Shown: positions 7,996 to 16,671 of the stretch, piece by piece
Layout: each line of letters opens with the position of its first letter
Numbering within the stretch: position 1 is the first letter of the stretch
DNA from: Streptomyces fuscichromogenes
GTDB taxonomy: Bacteria > Actinomycetota > Actinomycetes > Streptomycetales > Streptomycetaceae
Assembly (NCBI RefSeq): GCF_014645815.1
Contig: NZ_BMML01000002.1
Span: 511,924 to 575,923 of the forward strand
DNA: 64,000 nucleotides
Reading direction: 5' to 3'
Made by a program: the position numbers and the translations under genes
Notes under the pieces: model-generated
The model's database searches: none
What the model was told of the DNA's origin: nothing
The model's input: only the letters and a program-made list of their open reading frames with translations

Positions 7996-9281
7996 ACCTC
8001 ACGATCACCGACGTCCGCCTCACCCCCGTCCTGGTCGCCGACCCGCCGCTGCTGAACACCCAGGGCGTGCACCAGCCGTACACCCCCCGGCTGATCGTCG
8101 AGGTGGAGACCGCGGACGGGGTGGTCGGGGTCGGGGAGACCTACGGGGACACCAAGTACCTGGAGCTGGCCCGGCCGTTCGCCGAGCGGCTGCGGGGACG
8201 GCAGGTCAGTGATCTGAACGGGCTGTTCACGGTCGCCGACGAGGTCGCCGTGGACGCGGCCCGGGTCTTGGGGCAGACCGACGTCGGCGGGCTGCGCGGC
8301 GTGCAGACCGCCGACAAGCTGCGGCTGTCCGTGGTCTCCGGCTTCGAGGTGGCCTGCCTGGACGCGCTCGGCAGGGCGCTCGGCCTGCCGGTGCACGCGC
8401 TGCTCGGCGGCAAGGTGCGCGACTCGGTCGAGTACAGCGCCTACCTGTTCTACCGGTGGGCCGCGCATCCGGCGGGCGTGCCGGCCGAGACCGACGACTG
8501 GGGCGCCGCCCTCGACCCGGCCGGGGTCGTGGCGCAGGCCCGCCGCTTCACGGAGCGCCACGGCTTCACCTCCTTCAAGCTCAAGGGCGGGGTCTTCCCG
8601 CCGGAGGAGGAGATCGCGGCCGTACGCGCGCTGGCCGAGGCGTTCCCCGGCCACCCGCTGCGCCTCGACCCGAACGGCGCCTGGTCGGTGGCGACCTCGC
8701 TGAAGGTCGCGAGGGAACTCGGGGACGTCCTCGAGTACCTGGAGGACCCGGCGCTCGGCACCCCGGCGATGGCGGAGGTGGCGGCGGGCACGGGGGTGCC
8801 GCTGGCCACCAACATGTGCGTGACGACCTTCGGCGAGATCGAGGAGGCGTTCACGCGCGGGGCCGTCCAGGTGATCCTCTCCGACCACCACTACTGGGGC
8901 GGGCTGCGCAACACCCGGCAACTCGCCGCCGTCTGCCGGACCTTCGGCGTCGGCGTCTCCATGCACTCCAACACCCACCTCGGGATCAGCCTCGCCGCGA
9001 TGACCCACGTGGCCGCGACCGTCCCCGGCCTCCACCACGCCTGCGACTCCCACTACCCCTGGCAGTCCGAGGACGTCCTCACCGAACGGCTCGTCTTCGA
9101 GGGCGGCCGGCTCGCCGTCCCCGACGCGCCGGGACTGGGCGTCGAACTCGACCGGGAGCGGCTGCGACGGCTGCACCGGCGGTGGCTGGACGACGACGGG
9201 ACGCTGCGCGACCGCGACGACGCGGCGGCCATGCGGGTGGCCGAGCCGGGGTGGACCGCACCGGCGGTACCGCGCTGGTAG
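7992..9281 (+). CDS. gudD: Glucarate dehydratase, enolase superfamily
   Basis: 429-residue enolase-superfamily dehydratase that converts D-glucarate to 5-dehydro-4-deoxyglucarate, the substrate of the upstream kdgD product. The catalytic KxK is at residues 196 and 198 (FKLKGG). Metal ligands are Asp in RLDPNGAW and Glu in EYLEDP, with a third near ATNMC. The general base is His in MHSNTHLGIS, and SDHHYWGG also matches GudD. Start GTG at 7992 overlaps the kdgD stop. The order kdgD then gudD, with a divergent IclR gene, makes a compact catabolic operon. An oxidoreductase for 2,5-dioxopentanoate is not adjacent. Confidence 0.93.
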   Translation: MNLTITDVRLTPVLVADPPLLNTQGVHQPYTPRLIVEVETADGVVGVGETYGDTKYLELARPFAERLRGRQVSDLNGLFTVADEVAVDAARVLGQTDVGGLRGVQTADKLRLSVVSGFEVACLDALGRALGLPVHALLGGKVRDSVEYSAYLFYRWAAHPAGVPAETDDWGAALDPAGVVAQARRFTERHGFTSFKLKGGVFPPEEEIAAVRALAEAFPGHPLRLDPNGAWSVATSLKVARELGDVLEYLEDPALGTPAMAEVAAGTGVPLATNMCVTTFGEIEEAFTRGAVQVILSDHHYWGGLRNTRQLAAVCRTFGVGVSMHSNTHLGISLAAMTHVAATVPGLHHACDSHYPWQSEDVLTERLVFEGGRLAVPDAPGLGVELDRERLRRLHRRWLDDDGTLRDRDDAAAMRVAEPGWTAPAVPRW

Positions 9282-9377
9282 GAGTGCTCGTTCGGGCGGT
9301 CGTACGACGACAGCGGCCGCCTCCGCTCCCCCCATGGTGCACACTGTGCGGATCCGCACCACGCCAGGGAGCACACC

Positions 9378-10553
9378 GTGACCGCGTCCGACGCGTTCGC
9401 CGGAGAGGAACCGGAGTACCTCGACGACGACAGGGGAGCAACAGCACCGTACTGCGCCGCGCAGGTCGACCCGCTGGCCGCGCTGCGCACGCCGGACGAT
9501 CCGCCCTGGGACGTCTACCTCACCGGCACCGTCTTCCTCGACATCGTCTTCACCGGCCTCGGCTCCGCGCCGGTGCGCGGCACCGAGTCCTGGGCCCGGG
9601 GCATGGGCTCCAGCCCCGGCGGCGTCGCCAACATGGCCACCGCCCTCGCCCGCCTCGGCCTGAAGACCTCCCTCGCGGCCGCGTTCGGCGACGACCACTA
9701 CGGCGAGTACTGCTGGGACGCCCTCGCCCAGGGCGAGGGCATCGACCTCTCCCCGTCCCGGAAGGTACGCGGCTGGCACTCGCCGGTCACCGTGTCCATG
9801 GCGTACGAGGGGGAGCGGACCATGGTGTCGCACGGGCACGAGCCGCCCGCCGACACGCTGTTCCGCCAGCAGAACGCGCCCGGCCACCCGGCCCGCGCAC
9901 GCGCCGCCGTCGCCTCCCTCACGCCCGGCAAACGCAACCCCTGGATCGCGAAGGCGGCCGCCGAGGGGACCCGGATCTTCGCCGACGTCGGCTGGGACGA
10001 CACCGGGGCGTGGGACCTGGCGGGCCTGGCCGACCTGGAGCACTGCGAGGCGTTCCTGCCGAACGCGGAGGAGGCGCGGCGGTACACCGGCGCGGACTGC
10101 CCGCGGGCCGCGGCGCACGCCCTCACCGAGCACGTGCCGCTCGCCGTCGTCACCCTCGGGTCGGAGGGCGCGTACGCCGTCGACGGGCGGACCGGGGAGT
10201 CCGCGGAGGTCCCGGCGATCGCCGTGGAGGCCCTCGACCCGACCGGCGCGGGCGATGTCTTCGTCGCGGGCTTCGTCACCGGCACGCTCGCCGACTGGCC
10301 GCTGGCCGACCGCCTCGCCTTCGCGGGCCTCACGGCGGCACTGTCCGTCCAGGAGTTCGGCGGCTCCCTCTCGGCCCCCGGGTGGTCGGAGATCGGGGCG
10401 TGGTGGCGCAAGGTGCAGTCGGTCGAGGGCCAGGACCCGGCGGCGCTGCGGCGCTACGCGTTCCTGGAGAGCCTGGTACCGGAGGAGGACCAGGTACGGC
10501 CGTGGCCCTTGCGGAGGGCGGTACCGACGATCGGGTTCGGCCGGGCGGGGTGA
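9378..10553 (+). CDS. PfkB-family carbohydrate kinase
   Basis: 391-residue ribokinase-like ATP-dependent sugar kinase. It shows the N-terminal GSSPGGVANMATALARLGL signature, the ADVGWDD core strand, AFLPNAEEARRYTG and VVTLGSEGAYAV, and the catalytic DPTGAGDVFVAGF with Asp as base. An extra ~40-residue N-terminal segment precedes the family start. GTG at 9378 has AGGGA upstream. The gap from gudD is 96 bases, so cotranscription with the glucarate genes is possible but unproved. A 2-keto-3-deoxygluconate kinase role would fit sugar-acid catabolism, but the glucarate route shown here does not need one. Substrate unknown. Confidence 0.87.
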   Translation: MTASDAFAGEEPEYLDDDRGATAPYCAAQVDPLAALRTPDDPPWDVYLTGTVFLDIVFTGLGSAPVRGTESWARGMGSSPGGVANMATALARLGLKTSLAAAFGDDHYGEYCWDALAQGEGIDLSPSRKVRGWHSPVTVSMAYEGERTMVSHGHEPPADTLFRQQNAPGHPARARAAVASLTPGKRNPWIAKAAAEGTRIFADVGWDDTGAWDLAGLADLEHCEAFLPNAEEARRYTGADCPRAAAHALTEHVPLAVVTLGSEGAYAVDGRTGESAEVPAIAVEALDPTGAGDVFVAGFVTGTLADWPLADRLAFAGLTAALSVQEFGGSLSAPGWSEIGAWWRKVQSVEGQDPAALRRYAFLESLVPEEDQVRPWPLRRAVPTIGFGRAG

Positions 10554-10577
10554 GCGGGTGCAGGTGCGTCGGGGCTG

Positions 10578-10771
10578 GGGCGGGGTTTCGCCTACCGGCG
10601 CCGACAGGGTGCCGCCGCGCCCACCCTCCCCCACTCTCGGCTTCGCTCGAGCGGGGGGACCCCCATCGCCCTGCGGCACGCCTGCCCGCGGCTGGGGAGA
10701 CGCGGCGACTGCAGCGCCCCGTAAGGGGCGCGGGGAACTGCGCGACAAGCCCGCACCGGCCCGCGGCCGAC
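10578..10771 (+). repeat. Composite dispersed repeat, about 190 bp, copy A
   Basis: Two linked blocks: a hairpin (CTCCCCCACTCTCGG...GAGCGGGGGGACCCCCAT, near 10628-10666) and, ~50 bases later, the core GGGGCGCGGGGAACTGCGCG (10726 onward). It is nearly colinear with 49036-49232. It fills the gap between the kinase gene and the convergent FAD-subunit gene. Confidence 0.85.
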
Positions 10772-10793
10772 GACGAGACCGTGCGGCCCCGGC

Positions 10794-11486
10794 CTACTCT
10801 CCCCGCACCTTGGCGACCTGCTGAAGCACCAGCGACCGCCCCGTCTCCGACACCCCGGACAACGCCCCGGCGAACAGTTCCTCCACCCCGCCGCCGTCGG
10901 CGCCCACCTCACCGCCGCTCACCGCATACCCCTCCCGCACCGCGACCCTCAGCACACCCTCCGTGTCCACCGCCGCGGCGGCGATCGTCGGCACCTCCCC
11001 GCCCGCCGGATCCGCCACCTTCGCGAACGCGCCCCGCACCGGCTCCCGCCAGCGCAGCGCCAACAGCACCGGTGACTTGGCCTGCACCTCGGCCAGGTCC
11101 ACCTGGTCCACCCCGTCCGCCGTGAGCACGTCGGCCCACGCGTCCAGCACGATCGCCGCCGGCAGCAGGTCCCGCAGCGTCGACCCGGCGATGTTCCCGC
11201 CGACCGTCGCCGCCCGGCGCACCGCCCCCGTGCCGACCCCCTTCGCCGCCTGCCGCAGCACCTCCGGGACCCGGTCGTCCAGCACCTGGTGGAGAAGGAC
11301 CGCGCCCCCGAGCACGCCGTCCCCGATCGCCGTCGCCTCCGGCACCTTCCGCAGGGACACCGCCTGTTCCGGGAAGCCGTCCCGCTGCCACGCGGCCCAG
11401 ATCAGGGTCGCTCCGCCGACGGGTATCGCCCCCTCGGCCAGACATTCCCGGGCCTCGGACACCGACGTGGGCAGACGCAGCTGCAC
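10794..11486 (-). CDS. FAD-binding subunit of a molybdopterin dehydrogenase (xanthine dehydrogenase family), orphan
   Basis: 230-residue protein similar to the medium, FAD-binding subunit of xanthine/CO dehydrogenases. IPVGGATLIWAAW and ATVGGNIAGSTLRDLLPAAIVLDA correspond to the two FAD-contacting glycine-rich loops. At 230 residues it is shorter than the usual ~280-300. The iron-sulphur and molybdenum subunits are not adjacent, so it is an orphan in this window. The start is taken as GTG at 11486 (VQLRLPTSVSEA), because codons upstream of it look non-native. Whether it still binds FAD or works with distant partners is unknown. Confidence 0.78.
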   Translation of the reverse strand: MQLRLPTSVSEARECLAEGAIPVGGATLIWAAWQRDGFPEQAVSLRKVPEATAIGDGVLGGAVLLHQVLDDRVPEVLRQAAKGVGTGAVRRAATVGGNIAGSTLRDLLPAAIVLDAWADVLTADGVDQVDLAEVQAKSPVLLALRWREPVRGAFAKVADPAGGEVPTIAAAAVDTEGVLRVAVREGYAVSGGEVGADGGGVEELFAGALSGVSETGRSLVLQQVAKVRGE

Positions 11487-11645
11487 GGCTACCTGCTTTC
11501 TGTGCGGACAGGTGGCGTGGAGCGGACGCGGCCCCCCGACCACGTGATGGCAGTGACGGCACGGATTCTGCCCCGGCGTGCGGGAGCGCATGCAGGGCTC
11601 ACGGAAACAGCGGGGGCGCCTTTCCCGGTGAAAAGCCCTACGGCG

Positions 11646-11674
11646 TTGTCAGCCCCGCGTCGTACGCTTGATAC
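11646..11674 (+). promoter_or_regulatory. Promoter of the phoH operon
   Basis: TTGTCA (11646-11651), 17-base spacer, TGATAC (11669-11674). It lies about 65 bases upstream of the phoH ATG. Confidence 0.5.
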
Positions 11675-11738
11675 CGCGAGGCCGCCCTCAGCTACGCGGC
11701 CGTGACGAGGAGGAACCGCAGGCCTTAAGCGCCGGCCC

Positions 11739-12806
11739 ATGACTCAGACACCCACAGCTCACACTCCCGCGCAGCAGCAGGCCCGAGCTCAGTTCGAGGT
11801 TCCCGCCCAGCACCCGATGGTGACCGTGCTGGGATCCGGCGACTCCCTGCTGCGCGTGATCGAGAAGGCCTTCCCGGCGGCCGACATACACGTCCGGGGC
11901 AATGAGATCAGCGCGGTCGGCGAGGCCCATGAAGTCGCCCTCGTCCAGCGCCTGTTCGACGAGATGATGCTGGTGCTCCGCACCGGGCAGCCGATGACGG
12001 AGGACGCAGTGGAACGCTCGATCGCCATGCTGCGGGCGAGTGAGAACGGGGAGGGCCCGGAGGAGACCCCGGCCCAGGTTCTGACGCAGAACATCCTGTC
12101 CTCGCGCGGCCGCACCATCCGCCCCAAGACCCTGAACCAGAAGCGGTACGTCGACGCGATCGACAAGCACACCGTGGTCTTCGGCATCGGACCGGCCGGT
12201 ACCGGAAAGACCTATCTGGCCATGGCCAAGGCGGTGCAGGCCCTGCAGTCCAAGCAGGTCAACCGCATCATCCTGACCCGGCCGGCGGTGGAGGCGGGGG
12301 AGCGGCTGGGCTTCCTGCCCGGCACGCTCTACGAGAAGATCGACCCCTACCTGCGCCCGCTGTACGACGCGCTGCACGACATGCTCGACCCGGACTCGAT
12401 CCCGCGCCTGATGGCCGCCGGGACGATCGAGGTGGCGCCGCTCGCGTACATGCGCGGCCGCACCCTCAACGACGCCTTCATCATCCTCGACGAGGCCCAG
12501 AACACCTCTCCCGAACAGATGAAGATGTTCCTCACCCGGCTCGGCTTCGAGTCGAAGATCGTGATCACGGGCGACGTCACCCAGGTCGACCTGCCGAGCG
12601 GCACCAAGTCCGGTCTGCGCCAGGTGCAGGACATCCTGGAGGGCCTGGAGGACGTGCACTTCTCCCGTCTCACGTCCCACGATGTCGTACGGCACAAGCT
12701 GGTGGGCCGTATCGTCGACGCGTACGAGAAGTACGACAGCAAGCACGGCACGGAGAACGGCACGCCCCAGGGCGGCCGCTCGAAGTCCGGGCACAAGGGG
12801 AAGTAG
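11739..12806 (+). CDS. phoH: PhoH-family ATPase
   Basis: 355-residue PhoH-like protein linked to RNA metabolism and encoded beside ybeY in most bacteria. N-terminal KH-like segment (residues ~25-95), Walker A GPAGTGKT at 151-158, Walker B IILDEAQN, and [11 protein letters not shown]. The tail ([21 protein letters not shown]) is basic and low-complexity. ATG at 11739 gives the normal N-terminus, but the strong GAGGAGG is ~25 bases upstream, too far for simple Shine-Dalgarno initiation. That motif lies inside an 8-codon mini-ORF (11702-11728). First gene of a run with ybeY and the CorC-like gene. Confidence 0.92.
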   Translation: MTQTPTAHTPAQQQARAQFEVPAQHPMVTVLGSGDSLLRVIEKAFPAADIHVRGNEISAVGEAHEVALVQRLFDEMMLVLRTGQPMTEDAVERSIAMLRASENGEGPEETPAQVLTQNILSSRGRTIRPKTLNQKRYVDAIDKHTVVFGIGPAGTGKTYLAMAKAVQALQSKQVNRIILTRPAVEAGERLGFLPGTLYEKIDPYLRPLYDALHDMLDPDSIPRLMAAGTIEVAPLAYMRGRTLNDAFIILDEAQNTSPEQMKMFLTRLGFESKIVITGDVTQVDLPSGTKSGLRQVQDILEGLEDVHFSRLTSHDVVRHKLVGRIVDAYEKYDSKHGTENGTPQGGRSKSGHKGK

Positions 12807-12820
12807 ACAAGCACAGCGTC

Positions 12821-13318
12821 ATGTCGATCGACGTCAACAACGAGTCCGGAACCGAGGTCGACGAGCAGGCGATCCTCGACATCGCCCGCTACGCGCTCGC
12901 ACGGATGCGCATCCACCCGCTCTCCGAGCTCTCGGTGATCGTCGTGGACGCCGACGCCATGGAGCAGCTGCACATCCAGTGGATGGACCTGCCCGGCCCG
13001 ACCGATGTCATGTCCTTCCCGATGGACGAGCTGCGGCCGCCGTCGAAGGACGACGACGAGCCGCCGCAGGGGCTGCTCGGCGACATCGTGCTCTGCCCGG
13101 AGGTCGCCGCCAAGCAGGGTGCCGAGGCCGAGACCCAGCACTCCATGGACGAGGAGCTCCAGCTGCTCACCGTCCACGGCGTGCTGCACCTGCTCGGCTA
13201 CGACCACGAGGAGCCCGACGAGAAGGCCGAGATGTTCGGCCTGCAGGCGGCCATCGTGGACGGCTGGCGCGGGGAGCAGGGCCTGACCGGGCCCTCGCCG
13301 GCGCCGACGGTCTCGTAG
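12821..13318 (+). CDS. ybeY: Endoribonuclease YbeY
   Basis: 165-residue metal-dependent RNase needed for 16S rRNA 3' maturation and ribosome quality control. The zinc motif [11 protein letters not shown] places His119, His123 and His129, the UPF0054 signature. [31 protein letters not shown] is the other conserved block. The ATG at 12821 follows phoH by 14 bases. A ~10-residue acidic insertion (KDDDEPPQG) sits before the GDIVLCPE strand. The phoH-ybeY-CorC order is conserved in actinobacteria and supports the assignment. Confidence 0.94.
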   Translation: MSIDVNNESGTEVDEQAILDIARYALARMRIHPLSELSVIVVDADAMEQLHIQWMDLPGPTDVMSFPMDELRPPSKDDDEPPQGLLGDIVLCPEVAAKQGAEAETQHSMDEELQLLTVHGVLHLLGYDHEEPDEKAEMFGLQAAIVDGWRGEQGLTGPSPAPTVS

Positions 13319-13334
13319 GCGGGGTCGTCGTCGT

Positions 13335-14636
13335 ATGAGTGCGCAGATCGTCCTCGGCGCGGTCGTGCTGGTCGTCGTCGGCTGGCTGGCCGCCTGCGCC
13401 GAGGCCGGTATCGCCCGCGTCTCCAGCTTCCGGGCCGAGGAGGCGGTGAAGTCCGGGCGGCGCGGCAGCGCCAAGCTCGCCCAGGTCGCCGCCGACCCCA
13501 CCCGCTACCTGAACGTGGCGCTGCTGGTCCGCGTCGCCTGCGAGATGGCGGCCGCGGCCCTGGTCACCTACGCCTGCCTCCAGGAGATCCCGGCCACCTG
13601 GCAGGCGCTGCTCGCCGCGATCGGCGTGATGGTGCTCGTGTCGTACGTCGCCGTCGGCGTCTCCCCGCGCACCATCGGCCGCCAGCACCCGCTGAACACC
13701 GCGACGGCCGCCGCGTACGTGCTGCTGCCGCTGGCGAGGATCATGGGGCCGATCCCCTACCTCCTCATCCTCCTCGGCAACGCGCTCACCCCGGGCAAGG
13801 GCTTCAGGCGCGGCCCGTTCGCCTCCGAGGCCGAACTGCGCGCCCTGGTCGACCTCGCCGAGAAGGAGTCCCTGATCGAGGACGAGGAGCGCCGGATGGT
13901 GCACTCGGTCTTCGAGCTCGGCGACACCCTCGTCCGGGAGGTCATGGTGCCGCGTACCGACCTCGTCGTCATCGAGCGGTACAAGACGATCCGGCACGCC
14001 CTGACCCTCGCGCTGCGCTCGGGCTTCTCCCGGATCCCGGTCACCGGGGAGAGCGAGGACGACATCGTCGGGATCGTGTATCTGAAGGACCTGGTCCGCA
14101 AGACGCACATCAGCCGGGACGCCGAGTCCGACCTGGTCTCCACCGCGATGCGGCCCGCGTTCTTCGTGCCCGACACCAAGAACGCCGGCGACCTGCTGCG
14201 CGAGATGCAGAAGGAACGCAACCACGTCGCCGTCGTCATCGACGAGTACGGCGGCACGGCCGGGATCGTCACCATCGAGGACATCCTGGAGGAGATCGTC
14301 GGCGAGATCACCGACGAGTACGACCGTGAGCTCCCGCCCGTCACCGACCTCGGCGACGACCGCTACCGGGTCACCGCCCGCCTCGACATCACGGACCTCG
14401 GCGAGCTGTACGGCCTGGAGGAGTACGACGACGAGGACGTGGAGACCGTCGGCGGCCTGCTCGCGAAGGCCCTCGGCAGGGTGCCGATCGCCGGTGCCGC
14501 CGCCCAGGTCGAACTCCCCGACGGCCGCAGTCTGGCGCTCACCGCCGAGTCCGCCGCCGGCCGCCGCAACAAGATCGTGACGGTGCTGGTGGAGCCGGTG
14601 CCGGTGCCCGACGAACCGGAGGACGACGCGCAGTGA
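13335..14636 (+). CDS. CNNM/CorC-family protein with CBS domains (hemolysin-type)
   Basis: 433-residue membrane protein. An N-terminal DUF21/CNNM domain with about four membrane segments (residues 1-~180) is followed by two CBS domains (FSRIPVTGESEDDIVGIVYLKDLV and NHVAVVIDEYGGTAGIVTIEDILEEIVGEI) and the C-terminal CorC_HlyC domain (~340-425). Members of this family are implicated in magnesium/cobalt efflux; haemolysis is a legacy name. ATG at 13335 follows ybeY by 16 bases. Its stop overlaps the next gene's GTG (GTGA). Confidence 0.92.
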   Translation: MSAQIVLGAVVLVVVGWLAACAEAGIARVSSFRAEEAVKSGRRGSAKLAQVAADPTRYLNVALLVRVACEMAAAALVTYACLQEIPATWQALLAAIGVMVLVSYVAVGVSPRTIGRQHPLNTATAAAYVLLPLARIMGPIPYLLILLGNALTPGKGFRRGPFASEAELRALVDLAEKESLIEDEERRMVHSVFELGDTLVREVMVPRTDLVVIERYKTIRHALTLALRSGFSRIPVTGESEDDIVGIVYLKDLVRKTHISRDAESDLVSTAMRPAFFVPDTKNAGDLLREMQKERNHVAVVIDEYGGTAGIVTIEDILEEIVGEITDEYDRELPPVTDLGDDRYRVTARLDITDLGELYGLEEYDDEDVETVGGLLAKALGRVPIAGAAAQVELPDGRSLALTAESAAGRRNKIVTVLVEPVPVPDEPEDDAQ

Positions 14637-14992
14637 CCCCGGACCAGCTGCGTGCGTTCTGCCTCTCCTTCAACGCGGCCGAGGAGGACTTCCCCTTCAA
14701 TCCGGACATCTCGGTCTTCAAGGTGCTCGGCAAGATGTTCGCGCTCAGCTGGATGGACGCCGAGCCCCTCAAGGTCAACCTCAAGTGCGACCCCGAGGAC
14801 GCGATCCGGCTCCGCGGTGAGCACGAGGGGGCGATCGCGCCGGGGTACCACATGAACAAGCGGCACTGGAACACCGTGACCGTGGACGGCGACCTGCCCG
14901 AGCGGCTCGTCAGGGAACTGATCGAGGACTCGTACGACCTCGTCGTCGCCGGCCTGCCGAGAGCGGAGCGGCTGCGCCTGGACCGGCCGTAA
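14633..14992 (+). CDS. MmcQ/YjbR family protein
   Basis: 119-residue protein of the MmcQ/YjbR fold (CyaY-like DNA-binding superfamily). FPFNPDISVFKVLGKMFALS, the LKVNLKCDPEDAIRLR strand and the HMNKRHWNTVTVDGDLP loop are the family blocks; biochemical function is not established. The GTG at 14633 overlaps the CorC-like stop by 4 bases, so it is translated with the phoH-ybeY operon. It is an addition to the mycobacterial order of this cluster. Confidence 0.88.
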   Translation: MTPDQLRAFCLSFNAAEEDFPFNPDISVFKVLGKMFALSWMDAEPLKVNLKCDPEDAIRLRGEHEGAIAPGYHMNKRHWNTVTVDGDLPERLVRELIEDSYDLVVAGLPRAERLRLDRP

Positions 14993-15035
14993 ACCCGGTT
15001 GCCCGTGGCGGCCCTCGAGCGGTCGGATGTGCCGT

Positions 15036-16055
15036 ATGAGCATCAGATACCCGCGCCCGCTGCGCCCCGGTGACCGTGTCGGTGTGACCTCCCCGTCCAG
15101 CGGGGTGCCCGAGGTGCTTCGCGGACGGCTCGACGCGGCGGTCCGCACGGTCGAGGAGCGCGGGTACGAGGTGGTGACCGGCCGGTGCATGGACGGCGCC
15201 ACGCACCTCAGCGCACCGGCCGCCGAGCGCGCCGCCGAGCTCACCGCGATGCTGACCGACCCGACGGTCCGGGCCGTCGTACCCCCGTGGGGCGGTGAGA
15301 CGGGGATCGACCTCCTCCCGCTGCTGGACTTCGAGGCCCTCGGGCGGGCCGAACCGACCTGGGTCGTCGGCTACTCGGACCTGTCGACCCTCATCACCCC
15401 GCTGACCCTGCGCACCGGGGTCGCGACCGTGCACGGCAACTGCCTGATGGAGACGCCCTACCTGCCGCCGGACGGGCTGCTGTCCTGGCTGGACGTGGTG
15501 GCCGCGCCGCAGGGCAAGCCGTTCGCCCAGACCCCGCCGGGGCGGTACCGGGTCGCGGGGCGGGACGACTGGATCGGGGAGCCCGGCATCCGGGACCTCA
15601 CCCTGGACGGCGAGGGCGGCTGGACCCGGCTCGACGGGCACGGGGACGTGGACGTCGAGGGCCGGCTGATCGGCGGCTGCACCGAGACCCTCGCCAACCT
15701 CGCCGGGACGCCGTACCTGGACACCGCCGGCTTCGCCGGGGACGAACCGCTGCTGGTCTATGTCGAGGCGTGCGAGGACAACGCGTTCACCATCTGCCGG
15801 AACCTGCACGGCATGCGGCTCGCCGGGTTCTTCGACCGGGCGGCCGCCGTGCTGGTCGGGCGGACCAGGGCGCCGGACAGCCCGAGTCTCAGCCAGCACG
15901 AGGCCGTGCTCGACGCGCTCGGGCCGCTCGGGGTGCCGGTCGTCGCGGACGTGGAGTGCGGGCATGTACCGCCGTTCCTGCCGCTGGTGAACGGCGCGCG
16001 CGGGCGGGTGCTGCACACGGCCGGCCGGAGTCAGATCGTCCAGACCCTCGACTGA
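15036..16055 (+). CDS. S66-family peptidase (LD-carboxypeptidase / MccF-like)
   Basis: 339 residues, serine peptidase family S66, which cleaves L,D-tetrapeptides in murein recycling or microcin C-type aminoacyl-nucleotides. The nucleophile Ser is in VVGYSDLSTL. The nucleophile-elbow context AVVPPWGGETGIDLLPLLDF, the Glu in LVYVEACEDNAF and a catalytic His in VECGHVPPFLPLVNGARG complete the set. No signal peptide, so cytosolic. ATG at 15036 was preferred to 15027 because MSIRYPRPLRPGDRVGVTSPSS is the normal N-terminus. The order of domains and GHVPP context suit MccF/LdcA equally well. Confidence 0.88.
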   Translation: MSIRYPRPLRPGDRVGVTSPSSGVPEVLRGRLDAAVRTVEERGYEVVTGRCMDGATHLSAPAAERAAELTAMLTDPTVRAVVPPWGGETGIDLLPLLDFEALGRAEPTWVVGYSDLSTLITPLTLRTGVATVHGNCLMETPYLPPDGLLSWLDVVAAPQGKPFAQTPPGRYRVAGRDDWIGEPGIRDLTLDGEGGWTRLDGHGDVDVEGRLIGGCTETLANLAGTPYLDTAGFAGDEPLLVYVEACEDNAFTICRNLHGMRLAGFFDRAAAVLVGRTRAPDSPSLSQHEAVLDALGPLGVPVVADVECGHVPPFLPLVNGARGRVLHTAGRSQIVQTLD

Positions 16056-16092
16056 CCCAGTCCGGGGACAGACTGACTCAGTCCGGGGACAG
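16051..16092. repeat. 21-bp tandem duplication
   Basis: Two adjacent units, ACTGACCCAGTCCGGGGACAG... (16051-16071 and 16072-16092), differ at one base. The first unit contains the stop codon of the S66 peptidase. Confidence 0.85.
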
Positions 16093-16138
16093 GGGGAGGA
16101 GAGCGGTGCCGGGGCGGGTTGTTCGTATGCTCGGGGGC

Positions 16139-16489
16139 ATGACCGACAGCAACGCGCTTGACCCCGAGGACCGCAAGATCGTCACCCTGGCCCGCTCGGC
16201 CCGGGCCCGCAACGGGGTGCCCGAGGGGGCGGCGGTACGGGACTCGACGGGCCGTACCTATGTGGCGGGGACCGTGGAACTGGCCTCGCTGAAGCTGAGC
16301 GCGCTGCGGACGGCGGTCGCGATGGCGGTGGCGTCGGGGGCGGAGTCGCTGGAGGCGGCGGCGGTGGTGTCGGGGGCCGAGGGGGTTTCGGCGCAGGACC
16401 TCGCCGCGGTGCGGGATCTCGGGGGGCCGGGGACGCCGGTGCTGCTGGCGGGGCCGGACGGAGAGGTACGCCGCACCGTCCCCGCCTGA
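16139..16489 (+). CDS. Cytidine-deaminase-like protein lacking zinc ligands
   Basis: 116-residue protein whose length, ARSARARNGVPEGAAVRDSTGRTYVAGTVE start and helix pattern match the cytidine deaminase fold. The CAE motif is replaced by LSALRTAV and no later PCxxC is present, so the zinc site is absent. This looks like the conserved non-catalytic paralogue found upstream of era in actinobacteria (position of Rv2365c in M. tuberculosis). A structural or binding role is more likely than deamination. ATG at 16139 was chosen by protein similarity; an in-frame ATG at 16127 is possible. Confidence 0.72.
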   Translation: MTDSNALDPEDRKIVTLARSARARNGVPEGAAVRDSTGRTYVAGTVELASLKLSALRTAVAMAVASGAESLEAAAVVSGAEGVSAQDLAAVRDLGGPGTPVLLAGPDGEVRRTVPA

Positions 16490-16590
16490 CCTCGCCCACC
16501 CGCCCATCCGACTCGCTCCGCCGAGCAGCGAGGCCTTCTCTGACTCCGTCGGGAGAGAACCCGGGCGAGTTGACTCGGAGCGGCCGGGGT

Positions 16591-16644
16591 GCGTCGACGG
16601 GTGCGGGGGTGTGGGGGTTGCGCGCGCAGTTCCCCGCGCCCCTT
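16591..16644 (-). repeat. Dispersed GC-rich repeat, copy 4 (left arm of long hairpin)
   Basis: Reverse-oriented copy running from GCGTCGACGGGTGC to CAGTTCCCCGCGCCCCTT. It pairs with 16672-16726 across a 27-base loop. Confidence 0.85.
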
Positions 16645-16671
16645 CGAGGCGCCTGCGCTGGTCCCACCTGA

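Noticed and set aside
7803..10748. 981-codon open frame on the - strand across kdgD, gudD and the kinase
   Set aside because: Low-complexity Arg/Pro/Gly-rich translation antisense to three clear enzymes.
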